Shown piece by piece: positions 44,433 through 51,704 of a DNA stretch of 64,000 nt. Source of the stretch: Gemmatimonadota bacterium (GTDB taxonomy: Bacteria > Gemmatimonadota > Gemmatimonadetes > Gemmatimonadales > GWC2-71-9); contig JAPULZ010000174.1 of NCBI GenBank assembly GCA_027294455.1, positions 54,346 to 118,345 of the forward strand, given 5' to 3'. The translations under genes were made by a program, and so were the position numbers. The notes below the pieces were generated by a model, which was given only the letters and a program-made list of their open reading frames with translations, was not told the origin of the DNA and did not search any database. The first letter of the stretch is position 1. Each line of letters starts with the position of its first letter.

Positions 44433-45428
44433 TCATGCAAGGAAGCGAAAATAGTCCAGCGCCGGAACCCCAGCAACTAACCGCTCGTCGCCACTTGCCG
44501 CCCCCAAGCAGGACATCAAATCCTCGGGCCACTCGGCCCGAAACTCCAACCATTCACGGGTGTCTGGGTGAGCAAATCGCAGAACGGCCGCATGCAGCGC
44601 TTGCCGCGGAGCCGCCCGGACGATGGCCTCTGCGTTCCGACGTTGTGATCCCGTCACGCGGCGGGCCCCACCCCCTCCATACACCGGATCACCCACGACC
44701 GGATGTCCCACGTGCGCCATGTGCACCCGGATCTGGTGAGTCCGCCCCGTCTCCAACCGCACCCGCACGAGGTCACACGCGTCGAACCGCGCCACCTGGT
44801 CGACCCAGCTCTTGGCGGGACGGCCGGTCGCCACCACCATCATCCGCTTGCGATCCCGCGGATGCCGCCCAATCGGGGCCTCTATCGGCCCCCCCACCAC
44901 GTGCCCCCACACCAGCGCCGCGTAGAACCGCTCGATCCGCCGGGCCGCCAGATCCCTGGCAAGCTTGCGGTGCGCGGCCTCCGTTTTCGCCACCACCATC
45001 AAGCCGGACGTGTCTTTGTCCAGCCGGTGCACGATGCCCTGTCTTTCGCTGTTTTCGCCCGAAAACGCTGTGCCCCGCGTCACTAAGGCGTTTAGCAGGG
45101 TATCTTGCCAATGTCCGGGAGCCGGATGCACGACCAGTCCGGCGGGTTTGTTGAGCACGAGGAGCCAATCGTCCTCGAAGACGATCTTGAGGGGGATGGG
45201 ATAGGGTGTCAGGGGACGGGGCGGCTCCGGATCGGGCCACGTGACGGTCACCGTATCCGCGCGGCTCAGCCGGCGCCCGGCACGACCCACCACGCCGTTG
45301 ACGGTGACCGCCCCGGCGGCGACGAGACGGGCAGACCGTGTGCGAGAGATGGCGAGCTGATTCGCGAGGAACCGGTCGAGGCGTTCGGTCGACTCGACGG
45401 TGACCTGAAAGGTCACGGGTTCGGTCAC
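44433..45428 (-). CDS. RluD-family 23S rRNA pseudouridine synthase
   Basis: 331 residues: an S4 RNA-binding domain (~15-75, 'LDRFLANQLAISRTRSARLVAAG') and a pseudouridine synthase domain with catalytic Asp in 'VHRLDKDTSGLMVV', plus 'RVRLETGRTHQIRVHMAHVGHPVVGDP'. Most like RluD, which makes pseudouridines 1911/1915/1917 in 23S rRNA; RluC/RluA are less likely because of the S4 domain and motif spacing. GTG start abuts the lspA stop with no gap. Confidence 0.93.
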   Translation of the reverse strand: MTEPVTFQVTVESTERLDRFLANQLAISRTRSARLVAAGAVTVNGVVGRAGRRLSRADTVTVTWPDPEPPRPLTPYPIPLKIVFEDDWLLVLNKPAGLVVHPAPGHWQDTLLNALVTRGTAFSGENSERQGIVHRLDKDTSGLMVVAKTEAAHRKLARDLAARRIERFYAALVWGHVVGGPIEAPIGRHPRDRKRMMVVATGRPAKSWVDQVARFDACDLVRVRLETGRTHQIRVHMAHVGHPVVGDPVYGGGGARRVTGSQRRNAEAIVRAAPRQALHAAVLRFAHPDTREWLEFRAEWPEDLMSCLGAASGDERLVAGVPALDYFRFLA

Positions 45429-45962
45429 CTAAGGCGCGGCCTCCGGGGCGCCGGCCGCGCTCGTGGCTCGTTGTTCCCGTTCGGCCTCCCGCCCCTCCAT
45501 CCAGAGCACACAGGCCAGCAAGACGGCACCGACGGACACGGCCATGTCGGCGACGTTGAAGGTGGGCCAGCGGTGCGAGCCGATGCCGACGTCGATGAAA
45601 TCCACGACGCCCCGCGCGTTGCGGACCCGATCGATGAGATTCCCAACCGCTCCGCCACACACGAGTCCCAGGGCGATGAACCGGGCGTAGTCTCCAGGCT
45701 TGGTGGTCCGCACCATGGAGCCGAGCACGACCAACGCCACCACCGCCAGCACGAGGAACACCCAGCGGGAGTACGCGCCCACGTTGATGCCGAAGGCGGC
45801 CCCCGGGTTATAGACTAACTGCAAGGTCAACAAATTCCCGAGGATCGCCCGCGGGATACGCGACAGATGCCGTACCGCCAACCACTTCGTCCACACGTCC
45901 AACACGACGACGACCCCCAGGACGATCCAGAACGATCGCGAGCTACCGGCGCTGTTTTTCAT
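45429..45962 (-). CDS. lspA: Lipoprotein signal peptidase II
   Basis: Membrane aspartyl protease that removes lipoprotein signal peptides. 177 residues with four transmembrane helices. The catalytic Asp motifs are 'GGAVGNLIDRV' and 'FNVADMAVSVG', and 'YNPGAAFGI' is present, all diagnostic. The ATG at 45962 overlaps the DksA/TraR-like gene by 20 bp. The lipoprotein candidates at 61338 and 62766 would be substrates. Confidence 0.96.
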   Translation of the reverse strand: MKNSAGSSRSFWIVLGVVVVLDVWTKWLAVRHLSRIPRAILGNLLTLQLVYNPGAAFGINVGAYSRWVFLVLAVVALVVLGSMVRTTKPGDYARFIALGLVCGGAVGNLIDRVRNARGVVDFIDVGIGSHRWPTFNVADMAVSVGAVLLACVLWMEGREAEREQRATSAAGAPEAAP

Positions 45963-46338
45963 CCTCTTCCTTGGCCTTGCACTTGATGCACAAGCGAGCG
46001 TGAGGAAGCGCGTCGAGACGATCGAAATCGATCGCTGCGCCGCAATCGTGACAGTCGCCAAACGTCTCCGGAGACTTGTACAGCCGCCGCAGTGCTTCGT
46101 TCACGTGCCACAGATACCGTCCCTCCTGTGACGCGAAGAGAAACTGCTTTTCGCGTTCCATGGCATCGGTTCCCTGATCGGCCATATGAAAGGAATACGA
46201 TGACAGGTCGCCATCGGACCCCTGCAACGTGGAGCTGAACGACTCGCCATAATGGCCGAGTTCCTTGACCACGCGACCACGCTCCTCGAGCAGCCGTTTT
46301 TCCAAATGCGTGAGCTGTTTTTTATTCATTTTTTTCAT
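45943..46338 (-). CDS. TraR/DksA-family zinc-finger protein
   Basis: 131 residues: an N-terminal coiled coil ('LTHLEKRLLEERGRVVKEL'), a middle helical region with 'GTDAMEREKQFLFASQEGRYLWHVNEALRRL', and a C-terminal C4 zinc finger ('CHDCGAAIDFDRLDALPHARLCIKC'-type, CxxC...CxxC). It is shorter than E. coli DksA (151) and lacks part of the coiled-coil tip, so it is probably one of the DksA-like proteins linked to ileS/lspA in several phyla. Its first codons are unusually A-rich for this genome (five lysines in seven residues). It lies 6 bp after ileS and overlaps lspA by 20 bp. Confidence 0.88.
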   Translation of the reverse strand: MKKMNKKQLTHLEKRLLEERGRVVKELGHYGESFSSTLQGSDGDLSSYSFHMADQGTDAMEREKQFLFASQEGRYLWHVNEALRRLYKSPETFGDCHDCGAAIDFDRLDALPHARLCIKCKAKEEDEKQRR

Positions 46339-46344
46339 TGAGGT

Positions 46345-49300
46345 CTACACTCCGTCTTCACCTTCGAAACGCTTGAGGGTCACGACCAGGTCCCATCCAT
46401 CGAGGTTCAGGGCCTCCCGCACATCAGAGCCGGGGAGCTCCTCCCCGACCGCAAACCGCCGTGCCAGCGTCTCGCCCGCAATAAAGGTGTCAAATGCTCG
46501 AACCGCTGCCAAGGCGTCCGCCGAACCCGCCACACCCAGCGCGATCCGCGTCGTATACTCGTATCCTGCGTCCTTGCGGGCCCGTTGGACCCGGTTGATC
46601 AACTCCCGTGCCAAACCCTCCTGTCGCAACTCCTCCGAAATCTCCGGGTTGAGGGCCACGACCAGCGGTCCATCCGACCGCACGAGCCAATCGGTGGCCA
46701 CCTCCCGCTCCACCACCACGTCCTCTGGCTTGAACTCGAAGCCCCGGCCGTCGACGGTGACGGTGACGCGCTCTCCCGCCTCCAACTGCCGTAGCTGGTC
46801 TCCGGTGAGCTCTCGCGCCACGGCCGCCGCCTGGGGCGTCTCGCTGCCGTAGACCTTGCCCAGGCTGCGGAAATTGGGCTTGCCGCGCAACGCCACCAGG
46901 TCGCCGTCGGATTCGACGATCTGGATGTCCTTGACGTTCAGCTCCTGCGCCAGCAGTCCGAGGCACGCCTCGAACTCCGCCCGCGCGGCCGCCCGCGGCA
47001 CGGCAACCCGCATGGCCGCCAGGGGCTGCCGCACTCCGAGACCGGCGTCATCCCGTGCGCCGCGGGCAAGGGACGCTAGGCGCCGGATGACGGCCATGGC
47101 GTCGTCCAGGGCGGGATCAGCCCCGGCCGCCCGCTCGGGGAACGGCGCGAGGTGGACGGACACGCCCGTCAGGCGCCGGTGGATCGCATCGCTCACGAAC
47201 GGCGCGGCGGGCGCCAGCAGCCGCGTGACGGTCTCCAGCGCCGAATAGAGCGTCGCCACAGCGCTGGGATCGGCCGTGCTGTCGGGCGCCCAGAACCGTG
47301 ACCGGTTGACCCGCACGTACCACTGCGACAGATCGCTGTCGCAGAACTCCATCAGCGCTCGTGTTCCCGTCGTGACGTCGTAGGCCGACCAGGCGTCGTT
47401 GACCGCCCGCGTCACCGCCGCTACCCGGCTCTGCAACCAACGATCGATGACGCTGCGTTGTTCCGGAGGCGGGGCGTCCTCCAGCGATACCCCGTCGGCA
47501 TAGCGGGCGAAGAAGTCGTACGTGTTGCGCAGGCGGGTGAGGAAACCGCCGGCGACGTCCGGGATGGCCTCGGCGTCGAACCGCTTGGGAAGCCACACCT
47601 GGCTGGAGACCAGCAGGTAGAGGCGCACCGCATCCGCGCCGAACCTCGTCACCGCGTCCCACGGATCGACCGTATTGCCGACCCGCTTCGACATCTTGCG
47701 GCCCTCGGCGTCCAGCACGAGTCCGTTCACGATGACGTTGCGGTAGGCCGGCTGCCGATCGACGCCGACGGCGATGGCGAGCAGCGAGTAGAACCACCCC
47801 CGCGTCTGATCGAGCCCCTCGCAGATGTAGTCGGCCGGAAAATGGGCCGCGAATTCCTCCTCGTGCTCGAACGGATAGTGCCACTGCGCGCAGGGCATGA
47901 CCCCCGAGTCGAACCAAGCGTCGATCACCTCCGGTACCCGGCGCATGATCCCGTCGCAGCTGGTACACTGGAAGGTGACGTCGTCGATATCCGGCTTGTG
48001 CGGATCGAAGCCGTCCGGGAGGTCCCGCCCCCACCGTTCCGCCAGCTCGGCGTACCCGCCGATCACGACCTGTTCGCTGCACGCCTCGCACACCCACGCT
48101 GGCAGCGGCGTCCCCCAGTAACGGTCCCGTGACAACGCCCAGTCGACGTTGTTCTCCAGCCATTCGCCGAACCGGCCGGTTCCCACTTCGGGCGGGTACC
48201 AGTTCACGTCGGCGTTCAAGCGCACCATCTCGTCCTTGAACGCGGTGGTGCGGACGAACCACGACCGGCGCGCGTAGTAGATGAGCGGCGAGTCGCACCG
48301 CCAGCAGAACGGATAAGTGTGCTGGTACCCCTTGGGTTCGTAGCGGCCGAAGACCTTGCCTTCCTGCTGCAGGCGTTCGGCGATGACATCGTTGGCCTCG
48401 AACACGGTGGCGCCGTTGATGGCGTCCCACGTCGTTCCCTGGAATCGCCCCTGCGGGTCGACGGGATTGACGAAGGCCATCTTCTCACGGCGCAGCGTCT
48501 CGTAGTCGTCGACACCGAACGCGGGCGCCATGTGGACCAGCCCGGTGCCCTCCTCCTGCGTCACGAAATCGCCCTCGACAACCCGAAACGCGTTGTCGGC
48601 ATCGACGGGCACGACGTCGAGTAGCGGCTCGTAGCGCAGGCCGACGAGGTCGCTGCCCGTCAACTCGCCCACCACCGGAAAGCTTCCCAACGGTTCGCCG
48701 TGCGTGGCTCCCGGGACCACCTTGGTCTGGGCAATGGACTTCTCGACGATGAGGCGCGTGCCCTCCACGTCGAGCTCCAGGTAGGCGTACTTCGGATTCA
48801 CCGCGATGGCGAGGTTCGACGGCAGGGTCCACGGGGTCGTGGTCCACGCCAGGAGGTGCCGCGGCGTGTCGTCCCCCGCGCCGGGGCCGCGCAGCCTGAA
48901 CATCACGTAGATCGACGGGCTGCGGTGGGGGCCGTACCCCATGGCCAGCTCGTGACTGGACAGGGAGGTGCCGCAGCGGGTGCAGTACGGCAGGACTTTC
49001 TGCCCTTCGTACAGCAGATCCTTGGTCCACAGCGCCTTCAGCACATACCACACCGACTCGATATAGTCGTTGGTATACGTGATGTACGGACGCTCGTAGT
49101 CGAGCCAGTAACCGATCCGGTCGGACAGCGACTCCCAATCGCTCTTGTAGCGGAAGACGCTTTCGCGACAGCGGCGGTTGAATTCGGCCACGCCGAGCTT
49201 CTCGATACCACTCTTGCCGCTGATGCCGAGCTCTTTCTCGACCTCGATCTCCACCGGCAGGCCGTGCGTGTCCCATCCGGCGATCCGCGTGACCGACCGG

Positions 49301-49527
49301 CCTTTGAGTGTTTGATACCGGCAGATCAAATCCTTGATGGTCCGAGAAAACACGTGATGGATGCCCGGCCGGCCGTTCGCTGTGGGCGGACCCTCGTAGA
49401 ACACGAACGGCTCGCCGTCCTTCGTGGCCTCGAGCGTCTGGTGAAACAGCTTGTCGCGCGCCCACTGCTCGAGCACGCCCTGCTCGAGCGCATCCGCAGT
49501 GCCCTGGGGCAACCTCTCGTATTTCAT
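46345..49527 (-). CDS. ileS: Isoleucyl-tRNA synthetase, eukaryote-like (type 2)
   Basis: Class I synthetase of 1060 residues. Landmarks are the HIGH-equivalent 'GRPGIHHVFSRTIKD', 'AGWDTHGLPVEIEVEKELGI', CP1 editing domain (~190-390), 'KMSKRVGN' and a C-terminal anticodon-binding region. The 'WDTHGLPVE' wording and the length match the eukaryote-like type 2 group (bacterial type 1 has 'WDCHGLPIE' and about 930-940 residues with a C-terminal zinc finger, which is not seen here). The ATG at 49527 overlaps the PNP gene by 4 bp. Type 2 enzymes are typically mupirocin-insensitive; this is established for the group and not tested here. Confidence 0.95.
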   Translation of the reverse strand: MKYERLPQGTADALEQGVLEQWARDKLFHQTLEATKDGEPFVFYEGPPTANGRPGIHHVFSRTIKDLICRYQTLKGRSVTRIAGWDTHGLPVEIEVEKELGISGKSGIEKLGVAEFNRRCRESVFRYKSDWESLSDRIGYWLDYERPYITYTNDYIESVWYVLKALWTKDLLYEGQKVLPYCTRCGTSLSSHELAMGYGPHRSPSIYVMFRLRGPGAGDDTPRHLLAWTTTPWTLPSNLAIAVNPKYAYLELDVEGTRLIVEKSIAQTKVVPGATHGEPLGSFPVVGELTGSDLVGLRYEPLLDVVPVDADNAFRVVEGDFVTQEEGTGLVHMAPAFGVDDYETLRREKMAFVNPVDPQGRFQGTTWDAINGATVFEANDVIAERLQQEGKVFGRYEPKGYQHTYPFCWRCDSPLIYYARRSWFVRTTAFKDEMVRLNADVNWYPPEVGTGRFGEWLENNVDWALSRDRYWGTPLPAWVCEACSEQVVIGGYAELAERWGRDLPDGFDPHKPDIDDVTFQCTSCDGIMRRVPEVIDAWFDSGVMPCAQWHYPFEHEEEFAAHFPADYICEGLDQTRGWFYSLLAIAVGVDRQPAYRNVIVNGLVLDAEGRKMSKRVGNTVDPWDAVTRFGADAVRLYLLVSSQVWLPKRFDAEAIPDVAGGFLTRLRNTYDFFARYADGVSLEDAPPPEQRSVIDRWLQSRVAAVTRAVNDAWSAYDVTTGTRALMEFCDSDLSQWYVRVNRSRFWAPDSTADPSAVATLYSALETVTRLLAPAAPFVSDAIHRRLTGVSVHLAPFPERAAGADPALDDAMAVIRRLASLARGARDDAGLGVRQPLAAMRVAVPRAAARAEFEACLGLLAQELNVKDIQIVESDGDLVALRGKPNFRSLGKVYGSETPQAAAVARELTGDQLRQLEAGERVTVTVDGRGFEFKPEDVVVEREVATDWLVRSDGPLVVALNPEISEELRQEGLARELINRVQRARKDAGYEYTTRIALGVAGSADALAAVRAFDTFIAGETLARRFAVGEELPGSDVREALNLDGWDLVVTLKRFEGEDGV

Positions 49528-50357
49528 GAAGGCATGCGCTCCAACACCGTGGCGACGAGACGGGTCAAATCCGGCTCGGCCCGTTGCGCGGTGACGATGA
49601 TCTGCTCGATGTTGGCCGGCGCGAGGGCGTCGGGCAGACAGGCGTCGGTGATGATCGAGATTCCGAGGACCCGCATGCTCATGTGCACGGCGGCGATCAC
49701 CTCCGGCACGGTGGACATGCCGACCACGTCGGCGCCGATGCCGCGCAAGAAACGATACTCCGCCCGTGTTTCGAGATTGGGGCCGGCCACGGCCACGTAC
49801 ACGCCTTCCCGCAATACGATCTGCAGATCGCGGGCGGCGGCCCGGGCCAGTGAGCGCAACTCCCCGTCGTAGGGCTCCGACATGTCGGGGAACCTGGGGC
49901 CCAGACTGTCGTCGTTGGGGCCGACGAGGGGACTGTCGCCCAGCAGACTGATGTGATCGGCGATCAACATGAGATCGCCGGGCGCCCAGAGCGGATGCAT
50001 GCCCCCGCACGCGTTCGACACGACGAGCGAGCCGGCCCCCAGGGCGTGCATCACCCGCACCGGAAATACGATCTGCTGCATCGTGTACCCCTCATAGCGA
50101 TGGAACCGGCCCTGCATGGCCAAGACCTGCCTGCCGCCCAGCGTGCCAAAGAGCAGCCGGCCCGCATGGGTCTCCACCGTCGACCGGGGAAAGCCCGGGA
50201 TGTCCTCGTAGGGGATTTCCGTGGCGAGCTCGATCTCCTGCACCAACCCACCGAGCCCCGTTCCCAGGATGACGGCAACGTCCGGCGTCGCCTCGGTGCG
50301 ATTCCGAATCGCCGAGACGGCCCCCTCGATGGCCTGGGACAATTCCGTCGTGGTCAC
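49524..50357 (-). CDS. Trimeric-type purine nucleoside phosphorylase
   Basis: 277-residue PNP/MTAP-family enzyme that cleaves purine nucleosides with phosphate. Motifs: 'VILGTGLGGL', 'MQGRFHRYEGY', 'VSNACGGMHP', 'VAGPNLETRAEY' (purine-contact Glu) and 'GMSTVPEVIAA'. At the position of the Asn that selects 6-oxopurines (human Asn243) it has Asp ('SIITDACLPD'), so substrate preference may be shifted. GTG start overlaps divIVA by 4 bp. A broad purine phosphorylase name is safer than punA or mtnP. Confidence 0.92.
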   Translation of the reverse strand: MTTTELSQAIEGAVSAIRNRTEATPDVAVILGTGLGGLVQEIELATEIPYEDIPGFPRSTVETHAGRLLFGTLGGRQVLAMQGRFHRYEGYTMQQIVFPVRVMHALGAGSLVVSNACGGMHPLWAPGDLMLIADHISLLGDSPLVGPNDDSLGPRFPDMSEPYDGELRSLARAAARDLQIVLREGVYVAVAGPNLETRAEYRFLRGIGADVVGMSTVPEVIAAVHMSMRVLGISIITDACLPDALAPANIEQIIVTAQRAEPDLTRLVATVLERMPS

Positions 50358-50923
50358 TCGCCTCGGACGCCGGTGGGATCGGAGAGCAATTCAGGGCGCT
50401 TGAGGGAAGGACGCTTCACCATGGACGGCGTTTCCGCCGCCAAGGCTCTCCCATTTCGTTCGGCCGTCTCGACCGCCTCCACCTCGGCTAGGTTCCGCTC
50501 GAGGAGCACGCGAAACGAGGTGAGGTAGGACGCCAATTGCGCGTGAAGGTGCTCGGTGTCGCGCCGTACCGACTGTTCCGCTTGCCGCGCATCGGTGATG
50601 ATGTTGCCCGCCTCGACCCTGGCCTGCTGCACCACCCGGTCGGACTCCTTCTGGGCCATTTGCTCGGAATCTTCACGCAACTGTTGGGCGACGACGAGCG
50701 CGTCGCTCATCGCCTTCTCGCGCTCACGAAACAGCTTCAGCTGCTCGCGAAAGTTTCGGACCTGCTCGGCAAACACCGAGTTTTCGCGCGATAAACGCTC
50801 CACCTCGGCGGCACAGCGTTCGCGAAACTCTTCGACGGTAGCCAGGTCATAACCGCGAAATCCGCGCCGGAACTGCTGGGTGCGGATATCCAGAGGTGTC
50901 AGATTGAAAGTCTCTTCCGTCAT
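50354..50923 (-). CDS. divIVA: DivIVA-domain protein
   Basis: 189 residues: an N-terminal DivIVA lipid-binding module ('NLTPLDIRTQQFRRGFRGYDLATVEEF') and a long coiled coil (~30-150). A short C-terminal tail follows. DivIVA proteins sense negative membrane curvature at poles or septa; here the gene precedes housekeeping genes and, later in the same chain, the polarity/chemosensory module. Its presence in a diderm is unusual but documented in other lineages. Overlaps yggS and the PNP gene by 4 bp each. Confidence 0.92.
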   Translation of the reverse strand: MTEETFNLTPLDIRTQQFRRGFRGYDLATVEEFRERCAAEVERLSRENSVFAEQVRNFREQLKLFREREKAMSDALVVAQQLREDSEQMAQKESDRVVQQARVEAGNIITDARQAEQSVRRDTEHLHAQLASYLTSFRVLLERNLAEVEAVETAERNGRALAAETPSMVKRPSLKRPELLSDPTGVRGE

Positions 50924-51630
50924 CGTTGTCGCTCCCCGAAGAGGACGGTGCCCAACCGTAACATTGTCGCTCCCTCGGCAACCGCGGCCGGAAAATCGCC
51001 GGACATCCCCATGGAAAGTTCCGGCAACGTCAACCCCCCGGCTACCAAGCGATCGCGGATCGTACGCAAATCCCCAAAGACCTTGCGCTGGGCGGCTTCA
51101 TCATCGATCAGCGGTGCCATGGTCATGAGACCCCGGAGGCGCAACTCCGACATCTGCGCCACCGCGTGCGCCAGTGCCTCGACCGCATCGGGGGAACAGC
51201 CGCTCTTCTGCCCTTCTCCCGATACGTTCACCTGGAGCAACACGATCGGCGGCGGATTGTCGTACCCTTTGTCCTCCCGGGCCCGGCGATGGGCCGCCGA
51301 GAGCGCCTCCGCCAGCTTGACCGAATCCACCGAGTGGACCACGGCGAAATTCCCCGGCACCAACTTGGCCTTGTTGGATTGTAAATGGCCGATCAAGTGC
51401 CAGCGGACCGGGACGTCAGCCGCCGCGTCCCGCTTCCCCAAGGCCTCCTGCACCCTGTTTTCCCCGATGTCCTCAAGACCGGCCGCCTGCGCCGCCGCGA
51501 TCGCATCGGCGGGATGACCCTTGGTCACCCCAATCACGCAAACGGCCCCGTCTATCCCCTCCACGCTCTGAATCCGGGTGATTTCCTCGCGGACCCGGGC
51601 GAGGTTGTCCCGAACGAGCTCAAAACTCAT
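50920..51630 (-). CDS. yggS: PLP homeostasis protein (YggS/PROSC family)
   Basis: 236-residue single-domain PLP-binding protein: 'VIGVTKGHPADAI' contains the PLP lysine (normally VSKxKP), plus 'IGENRVQEAL', 'WHLIGHLQSNKAK', 'VHSVDSVKLA' and 'ELSMGMSGDFPAAVAEGATMLRLGTVLFG'-type C-terminus. It starts the ~25 kb chain: a promoter-like sequence ends 8 nt before its ATG, and it overlaps divIVA by 4 bp, an association (yggS-divIVA) found in many bacteria. Confidence 0.95.
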   Translation of the reverse strand: MSFELVRDNLARVREEITRIQSVEGIDGAVCVIGVTKGHPADAIAAAQAAGLEDIGENRVQEALGKRDAAADVPVRWHLIGHLQSNKAKLVPGNFAVVHSVDSVKLAEALSAAHRRAREDKGYDNPPPIVLLQVNVSGEGQKSGCSPDAVEALAHAVAQMSELRLRGLMTMAPLIDDEAAQRKVFGDLRTIRDRLVAGGLTLPELSMGMSGDFPAAVAEGATMLRLGTVLFGERQR

Positions 51631-51638
51631 AGCCTGGT

Positions 51639-51667
51639 AATTTACGTGAGCTTGGGACGATGAACAA
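51639..51667 (-). promoter_or_regulatory. Putative promoter of the yggS-to-chemosensory chain
   Basis: On the minus strand TTGTTC (51662-51667, 3 of 6) and TAAATT (51639-51644, 4 of 6) have a 17-nt spacer. The -10 ends 8 nt before the yggS ATG and no Shine-Dalgarno is present, so a nearly leaderless transcript is predicted. It is the only promoter-like sequence before a ~25 kb run of overlapping genes. Pattern match only. Confidence 0.4.
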
Positions 51668-51676
51668 CCGGAGTCG

Positions 51677-51704
51677 GTAGGGGCGAGGCAGGCCTCGCCC
51701 CTAC
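51677..51704. repeat. GGGCGAGGCA palindromic element, copy 2
   Basis: A perfect 13-bp inverted repeat (arms 51677-51689 and 51692-51704, arm gtaggggcgaggc, 2-nt loop). It includes the stop codon of the DUF2723 gene and lies about 47 bp before yggS. No T-run follows on either strand. The core gggcgaggca is shared with copy 1 at 2951-2970; both sit right at a gene end. It could slow 3' exonucleases or mark the boundary between the two transcription chains. Confidence 0.6.
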
